A program made the position numbers and the translations under genes. A stretch of DNA of 64,000 nucleotides, taken from NCBI RefSeq assembly GCF_004765795.1, contig NZ_SBIV01000002.1:434001-498000 (forward strand), read 5' to 3'. Below the pieces are notes generated by a model. It was not told the DNA's origin, made no database searches, and saw nothing but the letters and a program-made list of their open reading frames with translations. This DNA is from Halorussus marinus. Its GTDB lineage: Archaea > Halobacteriota > Halobacteria > Halobacteriales > Haladaptataceae. Positions 42,537 to 50,295 of this stretch are shown one piece after another (position 1 is the stretch's first letter; each line of letters begins with the position of its first letter).

Positions 42537-43967
42537 ATGGAGACGCCGATTTCGTTCGGAACCGACGGCTGGCGAGCCACGCTGGACGAGTTCACCGCGC
42601 CCCGCGTCCGGATGGTCGGGCAGGCGGTCGCCGACTACCTCCGGGAGGTCGAGGACCGGGAGGGCGGGACGGTCGCGGTCGGCTACGACGCCCGCGAGAC
42701 CTCCCGAGGGTTCGCCGAGGAGCTGTGTCGGGTGCTGGCGGCCAACGGCTTCGACGCGCTGGTGCCCGAACGCGACTGCCCGACGCCGCTTGCGGTCTGG
42801 GCGATCGCCGACCGGGATCTGGCGGGCGCGCTGGTGGTCTCGGCGAGCCACAACCCCCCGAACTACAACGGCGTGAAGTTCTTCCCCCACGACGCGGCGC
42901 CAGCCCTCCCCGAGGTCACCGACGAGATCATGGCCCGGATCGGCGAGCCCCGCGCGCTCGAGGAGGCCGACCACGGCTCGGTCGAGGAGGTCGACTTCCT
43001 CGAACCGTACGCCGAACACGTCTTCGACCTCGTCGACCCCGACCTCGACGGGCTCACCGTAGTCTACGACGCGATGCACGGCTCGGGGCGAGGCTACACC
43101 GACGAACTCCTCGAACGCGCCGGCGCCGACGTCGAGCGCCTGCGGTGCGACCGGGACCCCGAGTTCGGCGACACCAACCCCGAGCCAAGCGCGGAGAACC
43201 TCCGGGGGCTCGTCGAGGCCGTCGAGGAGGGCGACGCCGATCTGGGCATCGCCAACGACGGCGACGCCGACCGCATCGCGCTCGTGACCCCCGAGCGGGG
43301 GTTTCTGGACGAGAACCTCTTTTTCGCGGCGACGTACGACTACCTGCTCGAAGACGCTTCCGCGAGCGAAAGCTCGTCGGGCGAGCGAAGCGAGTCCGAC
43401 GGTGACTCGGGGCCGGCCGTCCGGACGGTATCGACCACCTTCCTGATCGACCGGATCGCCGAGGCCCACGGCGAGGACGTGATCGAGACCGCGGTCGGCT
43501 ACAAGTGGGTCGCCGAGGCGATGGGCGACCACGACGCGCTGATCGGCGGCGAGGAGTCGGGCGGGTTCTCGATCCGGGGCCACAACCGCGAGAAAGACGG
43601 CGTGTTGATGGCGGTGCTCGCCGCGCAGGTCGAGTCCGAGCGCTCGTACGACGACCGGGTCGACGCCCTGCTCGATCAGTTCGGCGAGGTCCACCAGCAC
43701 AAGGTGAGCGTCGACTGCCCGGACGACCGGAAGGCCGACGTGCTCGTCGATCTCGAAGCCGCCCTCCCCGAGGAGGTCGCGGGCGAGCGCGTCGACGACG
43801 TCAACGCCACCGACGGCTTCAAGATCCTGCTCGAAGACGGCTCGTGGCTACTCGTCCGGCCGAGCGGCACCGAGCCCAAGATGCGGGTGTACGCCGAGGC
43901 CACAAGCGAGGCCCGGGTCGACGCCCTGCTGGAGGCCGGCCGGGAACTGGTCGAACCGCTGGTGTAG
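42537..43967 (+). CDS. Phosphomannomutase/phosphoglucomutase-type phosphohexomutase
   Basis: The 476-residue enzyme has the N-terminal SFGTDGWRATLDEFTAPR, the phosphoserine loop VVSASHNPPNYNGVKFFP, the metal loop GIANDGDADRIALV, the sugar-binding GGEESGGFSIRGHN and the phosphate-binding SGTEPKMRVYAEA. All active-site loops are present. It shifts phosphate between C1 and C6 of glucose, mannose or glucosamine for polysaccharide and glycoprotein precursors. Residues about 276-298 (Ser/Glu-rich) look like an in-frame insertion of a palindromic repeat. Confidence 0.9.
   Translation: METPISFGTDGWRATLDEFTAPRVRMVGQAVADYLREVEDREGGTVAVGYDARETSRGFAEELCRVLAANGFDALVPERDCPTPLAVWAIADRDLAGALVVSASHNPPNYNGVKFFPHDAAPALPEVTDEIMARIGEPRALEEADHGSVEEVDFLEPYAEHVFDLVDPDLDGLTVVYDAMHGSGRGYTDELLERAGADVERLRCDRDPEFGDTNPEPSAENLRGLVEAVEEGDADLGIANDGDADRIALVTPERGFLDENLFFAATYDYLLEDASASESSSGERSESDGDSGPAVRTVSTTFLIDRIAEAHGEDVIETAVGYKWVAEAMGDHDALIGGEESGGFSIRGHNREKDGVLMAVLAAQVESERSYDDRVDALLDQFGEVHQHKVSVDCPDDRKADVLVDLEAALPEEVAGERVDDVNATDGFKILLEDGSWLLVRPSGTEPKMRVYAEATSEARVDALLEAGRELVEPLV
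43361..43402. repeat. Palindromic repeat translated inside the phosphohexomutase gene
   Basis: CGAGC (43363-43367), GAAA, GCTCG (43372-43376), then CGTCGG (43375-43380) pairing with CCGACG (43396-43401) across GCGAGCGAAGCGAGT. It has the same GCGAGCGAAGCGAG unit as the intergenic repeats at 2606-2706 and keeps the reading frame. Confidence 0.5.
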
Positions 43968-44012
43968 GGCGACCCGGCCCGGCCGGGATCTCGAAAGGCG
44001 CCGATCACGGAC

Positions 44013-45245
44013 TCACTCGGAGGTCTCGTACGTGACCGGGAGCGACTCGACGCCGTAGACCAGCGAGCTCCGGGTCGGCTGGAGTTCGGTGTCGGCGACC
44101 TCGACGGTCGACGTGCGGTCGAGGAGTTCTTCGATCGCGACCTTCGCCTCGAGGCGGGCGAGCGGCGCGCCCAGACAGTAGTGGGTCCCGTGGCCGAAGC
44201 CGAGGTGCTGGTTCGGCGTCCGGTCCGGGACGAACGCGTCGGCGTCGTCGAACTGGCGTTCGTCGCGGTTCGCCGACCCGAGCCACACGATGAGGCGATC
44301 GCCCGCCTCGATGGTCGAGCCCCGGATCGTCGCGTCCTCGGTCGCGACCCGGCTCATCGCCTGCACCGGCGATCGGTACCGCAACACCTCCTCGATCGCG
44401 GTCTGGACGCTCGCCTCGCCCCGGAGTTCCTCGAACAGGTCGTGGTCGCTGAAACACCGGACGGCGTTCGTGATGAGGTTCGTCGTGGTGATGTTGCCGG
44501 CGACGAGCAACAGGATACACGTCCCGAGCGCCTCCTCCTCGGAGAGCCGGGAGCCGTCCTCGAGCTCTCGGGTGACGATCTGGGTCATGAGGTCGTCGCG
44601 CGGCGACTCGCGGCGGTCCTCGATCATCTCGAAGAAGTAGCTCGCCATCTCCATCTGGGCGGCCCGCTGGCGCTCGTTGTACTCCTCGGTGTCCTCGTCG
44701 GCGCTCGTGGCCTCGACGAGGGTGTCCGACCAGCGCTTGAACCGATCGCGGTCCTCGGCCGGCACCCCGAGGAGTTCGGCGATGACGGTGACCGGGAGCG
44801 GGTACGCGAACGCGTCGACCAACTCCGTCGTCCCGTCCTCGCCCGCGAACGCCTCCCCGAGGAGGTCGATCGCGAACTCGCGGATCTTCGGTTCGAGGTC
44901 CGTGAGGGCTCGCGGTTCGAACGCGTCATCGACGATGCCCCGGAGTTCGTCGTGGCGCGGCGGGTCCTGAAACAGCATCGTCTCGAATATCAGCCCCTCC
45001 TCGGGGCGGTCGGGCTCTCGGAACCCGTCGGCCATCCTCGGGTTGACCGAGAACGTCTCGTCGTCGTCGAGGATCCGCTTGACGTCCTCGTACCGAAAGA
45101 CGTCCCAAGTGCGACGGTCGGAGTCGTACCGGACCGGCGCGTCCTCGCGCATCGTTCGGTACCAGTCGAACGGCTCGAGCCACGCCTCGCGTGATTCGAG
45201 CTCCTCGGGCAGTACCTGCAGGCCGCCGGGGTCGGCAGAACTCAT
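44013..45245 (-). CDS. Cytochrome P450
   Basis: The 410-residue protein is a bacterial-type soluble P450. It has the heme loop LGFGHGTHYCLGAPLARLEA with the proximal Cys, the ExxR pair in IEEVLRYRSPVQAM, and the I-helix LLVAGNITTTNLITNAVRCF. The normal acidic residue before the T-T pair is Ile/Asn here (GNITT), which may alter proton delivery. No ferredoxin or reductase gene is next to it. The substrate is unknown. The ATG at 45245 is the only convincing start. Confidence 0.92.
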   Translation of the reverse strand: MSSADPGGLQVLPEELESREAWLEPFDWYRTMREDAPVRYDSDRRTWDVFRYEDVKRILDDDETFSVNPRMADGFREPDRPEEGLIFETMLFQDPPRHDELRGIVDDAFEPRALTDLEPKIREFAIDLLGEAFAGEDGTTELVDAFAYPLPVTVIAELLGVPAEDRDRFKRWSDTLVEATSADEDTEEYNERQRAAQMEMASYFFEMIEDRRESPRDDLMTQIVTRELEDGSRLSEEEALGTCILLLVAGNITTTNLITNAVRCFSDHDLFEELRGEASVQTAIEEVLRYRSPVQAMSRVATEDATIRGSTIEAGDRLIVWLGSANRDERQFDDADAFVPDRTPNQHLGFGHGTHYCLGAPLARLEAKVAIEELLDRTSTVEVADTELQPTRSSLVYGVESLPVTYETSE

Positions 45246-45364
45246 GGTCGGTGGACGCCAGAGAGAGCCAAAAGCGTTCGGGTGGCGGCGTCGAATCGCC
45301 AGACTGCGGTGTGGTCGCGCCCGTCCTCACGGTCGGCCCGCGCGTTCGCGGACAGTCGACGCCC

Positions 45365-46189
45365 TCAGAACCGCGCCGCGACTCGATCGAACGTCTCGAA
45401 CTCGACGCTCGGCGTCGCTCGTAGTTCGGCGACCAGCGATTCGAGGTATCGGAGCCGCGGAGGCTGGCCGACGACCTGCGGGTGGAACGTGAGCGAGAAC
45501 ACCCCGTCGTCGACGCGCTCGCACATCCACTCGAACTGCTCGCGCCACGCATCGAACACGCCGGGCTCGTCGGGCGCCGTCCGCCCGGAGGCGTCGGGGA
45601 CGTACTGGAGGGCGGGCCAGTCGTCGCGGTGCCACGACACCGGGAGTTCGAGGATCTCGGTCTCGGTGCCGGGATCGTACGCGCCGTCGGTCGGGGCCTC
45701 CCGGCCCGTCCGGAGGTAGTACGGCCGGAAGTCGTGGCCCATCTGGCTCGAATCCCACTCGAAGCCCAGTTCCCGGAGCACGTCGAGAGTGTGGGCCGAG
45801 AAGTCCCACGCGGGCGAGCGGTAGCCGGTCGGGGTCTCGCCGATCGCGTCCTCGATGCTCTCGATGCCCCGGACGACGTCGGCGCGCTCGGCCGCCCGGC
45901 TCTCGAACGAGCCGGGGTGCCTGTGGCTCCAGCCGTGGTGCTGGACGTCGTGGCCGCGCTCGTGGACCTCTTTGACGCGCTCGGGGAAGCTGTCGACCGT
46001 GTGGCCGGGGGTAAAGAACGTCGCCGGGACCCCGAGCCGGTCGAGACAGTCGAGGAGTCGAGGGACCGCGACCTCCGCGCCGTACTCGCCCCGAGAGAGC
46101 GTCGTCGGGCTGTCGGCCGCGCCGTAGGCGTGGATCCAGATCGAGACCGCGTCGAAGTCGAACCCGAGACAGACGGTCGGACCGCTCAT
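45365..46189 (-). CDS. Polysaccharide deacetylase-family protein
   Basis: The 274-residue NodB-fold protein has CLGFDFDAVSIWIHAYG (metal Asp), GVPATFFTPGHTVDSFPERV, HGHDVQHHGWSHRHP (the HxxxH-type metal site), GYRSPAWDFS and the late FHPQ motif. The arrangement is closer to PuuE/allantoinase-like deacetylases than to chitin deacetylases. It removes an acyl group or opens an amide from an unknown substrate in the cytoplasm, since no signal peptide is seen. It follows the GNAT gene by 24 bases. Confidence 0.85.
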   Translation of the reverse strand: MSGPTVCLGFDFDAVSIWIHAYGAADSPTTLSRGEYGAEVAVPRLLDCLDRLGVPATFFTPGHTVDSFPERVKEVHERGHDVQHHGWSHRHPGSFESRAAERADVVRGIESIEDAIGETPTGYRSPAWDFSAHTLDVLRELGFEWDSSQMGHDFRPYYLRTGREAPTDGAYDPGTETEILELPVSWHRDDWPALQYVPDASGRTAPDEPGVFDAWREQFEWMCERVDDGVFSLTFHPQVVGQPPRLRYLESLVAELRATPSVEFETFDRVAARF

Positions 46190-46213
46190 GGGTCGAACTC
46201 TCCTCGCCGAACG

Positions 46214-46663
46214 TTAACGTTTGGGATGGCTCCCGCAGTCGGGCGGCCACACTCCCCGGAGCCGCCCGTCTCCGGCGGGCGAGACGTCGAATCCGAGCGA
46301 CTCGTAGAAGGGGCGCACGTCGGGATCGAACGCCGCGACGAGCCGCGAGCGGTCCGCGGCCGCCGCCCGAACGAGCGCGGTGCCGACGCCCCGCGCCCGA
46401 CGAGCGCGCCGGACCGCGACCGCGTCGATGCGCGCGCCCGACTCGATCGGAACCGCGACCAGCGCCCCGACCACGGGGCCGTCGGCGTCTCGCGAGTCGG
46501 CCGACGAGTCGCCGGGGTCGGGGCCCGACCCGACCGCGACCAGCACGTCGCCCGCCTCGATCCGCTCGGGGAGATCCGCCCGAACGTCGAGCATCGCGGC
46601 GTCGAGGACCCGACGCACCCCGAGTCCGTCGTCGGGCGTCGCCGCCCGGACCGCGACGCTCAT
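46214..46663 (-). CDS. GNAT-family N-acetyltransferase
   Basis: The 149-residue protein has the acetyl-CoA loop RRARRARGVGTALVRAAAAD and the terminal AFDPDVRPFYESLGFDVSP, standard for GNAT enzymes. The segment around residues 50-65 is a short Asp/Ser-rich insertion. Its ATG overlaps the stop of the SAMP2-peroxiredoxin gene by four bases. The substrate, possibly a protein amine or small molecule, is unknown. Confidence 0.85.
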   Translation of the reverse strand: MSVAVRAATPDDGLGVRRVLDAAMLDVRADLPERIEAGDVLVAVGSGPDPGDSSADSRDADGPVVGALVAVPIESGARIDAVAVRRARRARGVGTALVRAAAADRSRLVAAFDPDVRPFYESLGFDVSPAGDGRLRGVWPPDCGSHPKR

Positions 46664-47514
46664 TCGGCGTCGGCGAGCAGGCGGTCGACCATCGCCAGCA
46701 CGTCCTCGACGGCGGGACGGTCGCTCGGCCCGTCACCCCGGTGGATCGCGTACAGCTCCGGGTCGGCGCGCGTGTCCAGAATCACGACCTGCGGGAGCCG
46801 ACCGAGGAGGTCGTGGAGCCCGCCGAGCCGGCCGAACCGGGTCGGCTGGCCGTACTGCTCGGCCACCCGCTTGTCGGCGTCGGCGACGAGCGCGAACGGG
46901 AGGTGGAGCCGGCGTTGCCACGTCTCGGCGCGGGCTTTCGGCTCGGGGACCACCGCCACCGCCGCGGCCCGACGAGCCCGGAACTCGCCGTAGCGGTCCG
47001 CGACCGCCCGGAGCTGTTCGCGACACGTTCGGCTGTGGTAGTCCCGCTGGAAGAACAGGACGACGGCGTCGTTGTGCGGCGTCGTCGGGCGCCGGGGGAT
47101 CGGCCGGCCGACGCCGTTGGTCGGGTCGGCCGCCAGCGTCGAGAGCGCGAGCGGGTCGGGGCCGACCCCGGCGTTCGGGAGTTCGAAGTCGAGGGCCGAG
47201 ACCCCGAACGCCGAGAGTCCGTCCGGGCCTTCGCGCGCGTCGAGGCCGGTCCGGTTCGGGGCGCCGTCGGGGGCCGAGCCGTCAACCTCGGCGTCGACGG
47301 TCCCGACTCCGTCGGCGCTCCCGCCCTTGATGAGTCGCAGGACTCTGACGTGGTCGGTCTCGACCGGCTGGTCTTCGGGCACCGGGCGGCCGTCGACCAT
47401 CACCGACACCTCGTGGGGGCTCAGGCCCACCGCGTCGAGCAGGTCGGCGTAGGTCGCGTCCTGAACTTCGAGGTCGTGGCTGTCCTCGCCGACGACCTCG
47501 ACGGTGACGTGCAT
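46660..47514 (-). CDS. SAMP2 ubiquitin-like domain fused to a peroxiredoxin domain
   Basis: 284 residues. Residues 1-65 closely resemble the ubiquitin-like modifier SAMP2 of Haloferax: VTVEVVGE, YADLLDAVGLSPHEVSVMVD, GRPVPEDQPVE and VRVLRLIKGG, ending at Gly64-Gly65 where SAMP2 normally stops. Here translation continues through a Gly/Asp/Ala linker (66-100). It then enters a peroxiredoxin-like domain (ALDFELPNAGVGPDPLALST, VVLFFQRDYHSRTCREQLRA, FALVADADKRVAEQYGQ, PQVVILDTR) with a likely peroxidatic Cys164 in the S-x-x-C context. The usual Prx proline before it is absent. The nearby rfcS and alaS genes match the samp2 neighbourhood I recall in Haloferax. It is the first gene of an operon with GNAT and deacetylase genes. 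Confidence 0.8.
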   Translation of the reverse strand: MHVTVEVVGEDSHDLEVQDATYADLLDAVGLSPHEVSVMVDGRPVPEDQPVETDHVRVLRLIKGGSADGVGTVDAEVDGSAPDGAPNRTGLDAREGPDGLSAFGVSALDFELPNAGVGPDPLALSTLAADPTNGVGRPIPRRPTTPHNDAVVLFFQRDYHSRTCREQLRAVADRYGEFRARRAAAVAVVPEPKARAETWQRRLHLPFALVADADKRVAEQYGQPTRFGRLGGLHDLLGRLPQVVILDTRADPELYAIHRGDGPSDRPAVEDVLAMVDRLLADAE

Positions 47515-47579
47515 GCCACAGGATTGCTCGCGGCGGGTGGTAAGCGTGTCGGGCTACGCGCTCGCGGGAGGGCGTCGGA

Positions 47580-48641
47580 CTACGAGGCGCCCGTCCCGAC
47601 GGCCGAGCCGCGACCGGCCGGCCGGTTCCGATTCTGGTACCGGTCCCAGATCGCGAGCGCGAGCGCCCCGAGTCCGAGCAGGACGACGACGAACTGCACC
47701 AGCCCGCTGACGACCGGCACGAAGTCCGCGATCGAGACGACGAGCACCCCGACCGCGAGCGCGAGCCATCGGTTGTCGACGTCGGCGATCGCGAGTAGCC
47801 ACGTCCCGATCGAGAACGAGCCGTACACCAGCCCGGTCCAGATCGCGAGGCCGTAGACGACCGCGCCGAACAGCGACAGCGGGATCCCGACCAGCGTGAT
47901 CGCGAACACCACCAGCAAGACCGGCACCCCGACGAACAGCGCGAGCCCGACCCCGGCCGACCGGAGCGGGCGCTCGATCGCCCGGCCGGCGACCGCGCCC
48001 GAGAACCGCGGGAACACCAACAGCAACACCGCCCCGAGCAGGAGGTTGACCAGCAGGCCGTACGCCCAGCCGAGCCAGCCGGGGAAGCTCGGACCGGTGA
48101 TGCCGACGTCGAGGTCGTCGGTCTGGCGGACCTGCCCGTCGACGGTCGCACCGTCGGCGAGATCGAGCTGGCCGCTGTACTCTAGGTCGCCGCCGATCGC
48201 CGCGCTCGGCCGGACGGTCACGGTCCCGCCGCCGAGTCGGGCGTCCGAGCCGACCTCGCCTTCGAGCACGACGTTGCCCGCCCCGGCGTCGAGCTGGCCC
48301 CCGACCCGGCCGCTCTGGGCGAGAAAGACGTTGCCGCCGGCCGCGCTGGCGTCGCCCTCGACGGTGCCGTTGATCCGGACGTTGCCGGCGAACGCCTCCA
48401 GATCGCCGGTCACGGTGCCGTCGACGAACACGTTGCCCGCGAACGCCGTGAGGTCGCCGTCGACCGTCCCCCGGACCACGACCGTGCCGGCGAACGCCGT
48501 CAGATCCTCGTCGACCGTCTCGTCGGCGTCGACGACGACGGTGCCCCCCGACCGCGTCTCCTCGGCCGCGACCGGCGCGGGCACGGCCGCCAGCGTCACC
48601 ACCACCGCGAGCGCGATCGCGAGCGCGAACCGTCGTTCCAT
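47580..48641 (-). CDS. Exported bactofilin-like beta-helix protein with C-terminal membrane helices
   Basis: The 353-residue protein has a signal peptide (FALAIALAVVVTLAAVPAPVAA). At least six 17-18-residue repeats follow (about 40-150), of the form DLTAFAGNVFVDGTVTGD and LEAFAGNVRINGTVEGD, which resembles the right-handed beta-helix of bactofilins. The C-terminal half has about five hydrophobic helices (LLVNLLLGAVLLLVFPRFSG, LFVGVPVLLVVFAITLVGIP). The repeats would be outside the cell. A scaffold role is plausible but unproven. Confidence 0.75.
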   Translation of the reverse strand: MERRFALAIALAVVVTLAAVPAPVAAEETRSGGTVVVDADETVDEDLTAFAGTVVVRGTVDGDLTAFAGNVFVDGTVTGDLEAFAGNVRINGTVEGDASAAGGNVFLAQSGRVGGQLDAGAGNVVLEGEVGSDARLGGGTVTVRPSAAIGGDLEYSGQLDLADGATVDGQVRQTDDLDVGITGPSFPGWLGWAYGLLVNLLLGAVLLLVFPRFSGAVAGRAIERPLRSAGVGLALFVGVPVLLVVFAITLVGIPLSLFGAVVYGLAIWTGLVYGSFSIGTWLLAIADVDNRWLALAVGVLVVSIADFVPVVSGLVQFVVVLLGLGALALAIWDRYQNRNRPAGRGSAVGTGAS

Positions 48642-48811
48642 GTCGGAGCACTCACCCGTCAGGTAAATAGTAATTTCCCCGTTGTGAACGAGCCACACGG
48701 TTAAGCCCGACTTACGCCGCGCCGGCCCGTCCCGCCCCGGGGCGTAACCGTCGTTTCGGCGCCCGACGGCGCCGAGCCGCCGTCGGGGCCGCGTGCGGGG
48801 CACCTCGCGGG

Positions 48812-48819
48812 CTTTAAGA
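48812..48819 (+). promoter_or_regulatory. TATA element of rfcS
   Basis: CTTTAAGA lies 24-31 bases before the ATG at 48843. Confidence 0.55.
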
Positions 48820-48842
48820 CCGGCAAGCCCCTCGGGACACAC

Positions 48843-49835
48843 ATGAGCGAGGCCGAGAGCGAGGGCGACGGCGAGCAGAGGCCGGGTCGCCAGGAGATCT
48901 GGATCGAGAAGTACCGACCCCAGACGCTCGACGAGGTGGCGGGCCACGAGGATATCACCGCGCGCCTCCGGAGCTACATCGAGCGCAACGACCTGCCGAA
49001 CCTCCTGTTCTCCGGGCCGGCCGGCGTCGGGAAGACCACGTCGGCGACCGCGATCGCCAAGGAGCTGTACGGCGACGACTGGGAGCAGAACTTCCTCGAA
49101 CTCAACGCCTCCGACCAGCGGGGCATCGACGTGGTCCGAGACCGGATCAAGAACTTCGCGCGGTCGTCGTTCGGCGGCTACGACTACCGCATCATCTTCC
49201 TCGACGAGGCCGACTCCCTCACGTCCGACGCCCAGTCGGCGCTCCGGCGGACGATGGAGCAGTTCTCCTCGAACACCCGATTCATCCTGTCGTGTAACTA
49301 CTCCAGTAAGATCATCGACCCGATCCAGTCGCGGTGTGCGACGTTCCGGTTCGGGCCGCTGGACGAGGCGGCGATCGCCGAGCAGGTCCGGATCGTGGCC
49401 GAGGCCGAGGGGATCGAGACGACCGAGGAGGGCGTCGACGCGCTGGTCTACGCCGCCGACGGCGACATGCGCAAGGCGATCAACGCGTTGCAGGCCGCCG
49501 CCGTGATGGGCGAGACCGTCGACGAGGACGCGGTGTTTTCGATCACCAGCACCGCCCGCCCCGAGGAGATCGAGGAGATGGTCCGGCGAGCGCTCGACGG
49601 CGACTTCGCGAAGGCCCGCTCGATCCTCGACGACCTGCTGTCGAACAAGGGGATGGCGGGCGGGGACATCATCGACCAGCTCCACCGCTCGGTGTGGGAG
49701 TTCGACCTCGACGACGAGGCCGCCGTCCGACTCATGGACCGGGTGGGCGAGGTCGACTACCGCATCACCGAGGGCGCCAACGAGCGCGTCCAGTTGGAGG
49801 CGCTGTTGGCGTCGCTGTCGCTCGAAGACGAGTAG
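48843..49835 (+). CDS. rfcS: Replication factor C small subunit
   Basis: The 330-residue AAA+ protein has [20 protein letters not shown], Walker [21 protein letters not shown], Walker [21 protein letters not shown], the SRC arginine-finger motif in [13 protein letters not shown] and a sensor 2 region around [13 protein letters not shown]. It forms the clamp loader that places PCNA (encoded at 21946) on primer-template DNA. No intein is present, unlike some archaeal rfc genes. The acidic N-terminal tail of 15 residues is typical for haloarchaea. Confidence 0.95.
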   Translation: MSEAESEGDGEQRPGRQEIWIEKYRPQTLDEVAGHEDITARLRSYIERNDLPNLLFSGPAGVGKTTSATAIAKELYGDDWEQNFLELNASDQRGIDVVRDRIKNFARSSFGGYDYRIIFLDEADSLTSDAQSALRRTMEQFSSNTRFILSCNYSSKIIDPIQSRCATFRFGPLDEAAIAEQVRIVAEAEGIETTEEGVDALVYAADGDMRKAINALQAAAVMGETVDEDAVFSITSTARPEEIEEMVRRALDGDFAKARSILDDLLSNKGMAGGDIIDQLHRSVWEFDLDDEAAVRLMDRVGEVDYRITEGANERVQLEALLASLSLEDE

Positions 49836-49855
49836 CCCGGGACTGACCGACGCCC

Positions 49856-49922
49856 AATCGCGCGTTTTCGGCGCGAGATCGCGACGGGGGGTCGCGCCCG
49901 ACGCGGAAATCGCGCGTTTCGG
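49856..49922. repeat. Direct and inverted repeats between rfcS and zinc microprotein
   Basis: AATCGCGCGTTTTCGG (49856-49871) recurs as AATCGCGCGTTTCGG (49908-49922). Between them GGCGCGA (49870-49876) pairs with TCGCGCC (49892-49898). The hairpin could end the rfcS transcript. Confidence 0.4.
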
Positions 49923-49987
49923 AGCCGAACGATCCCGAACGGCCGGCCCGCTTATGCCGGGGTCCGGCGTATCGGGGAGCGGACATC

Positions 49988-50155
49988 ATGGGACGCTATC
50001 CGAGACAAGTACGGGACGCGCGCCTGAAGTGTATCGAGTGTAACGCGCCCGTCGTCGAGACGGTCGAGGGCAACTACGCCTGCGTCGACTGCGGGGCCGA
50101 GCCGGTTCGAACGCGGACCGGCGAGGCGGGACCGCGCCCGGCCGCCGACGACTGA
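49988..50155 (+). CDS. Zinc-finger microprotein, CxxC...CxxC type
   Basis: The 55-residue protein reads [20 protein letters not shown], then [20 protein letters not shown] and a short Gly/Pro/Ala tail ending ADD. The two CxxC pairs, 17 residues apart, form one rubredoxin-like zinc knuckle. It lies between rfcS and alaS with CTTATG about 37 bases upstream as a weak TATA element. It belongs to the short haloarchaeal zinc-finger proteins whose functions are mostly unknown. Confidence 0.7.
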   Translation: MGRYPRQVRDARLKCIECNAPVVETVEGNYACVDCGAEPVRTRTGEAGPRPAADD

Positions 50156-50295
50156 TCGGTCGGCTCTCCGGCCGACTGGGTGCGGGCCGGGTGCGCGACC
50201 GTGTGAGGACGCGTCGGCGAGGCGTCCGCTCGGCGACGCGCGCCGGTGGGCTTGCGGAACTGTTTTACCCGTTCGTTGGCGAAATACGCACAATA

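Noticed and set aside
47300-47330. Frameshift or lost stop as cause of the SAMP2-peroxiredoxin fusion
   Set aside because: The codon after Gly65 is AGC and would need two changes to become a stop; a single-base shift gives no Gly-Gly stop, and no separate start codon for the peroxiredoxin is seen. Kept as a point to verify by resequencing.
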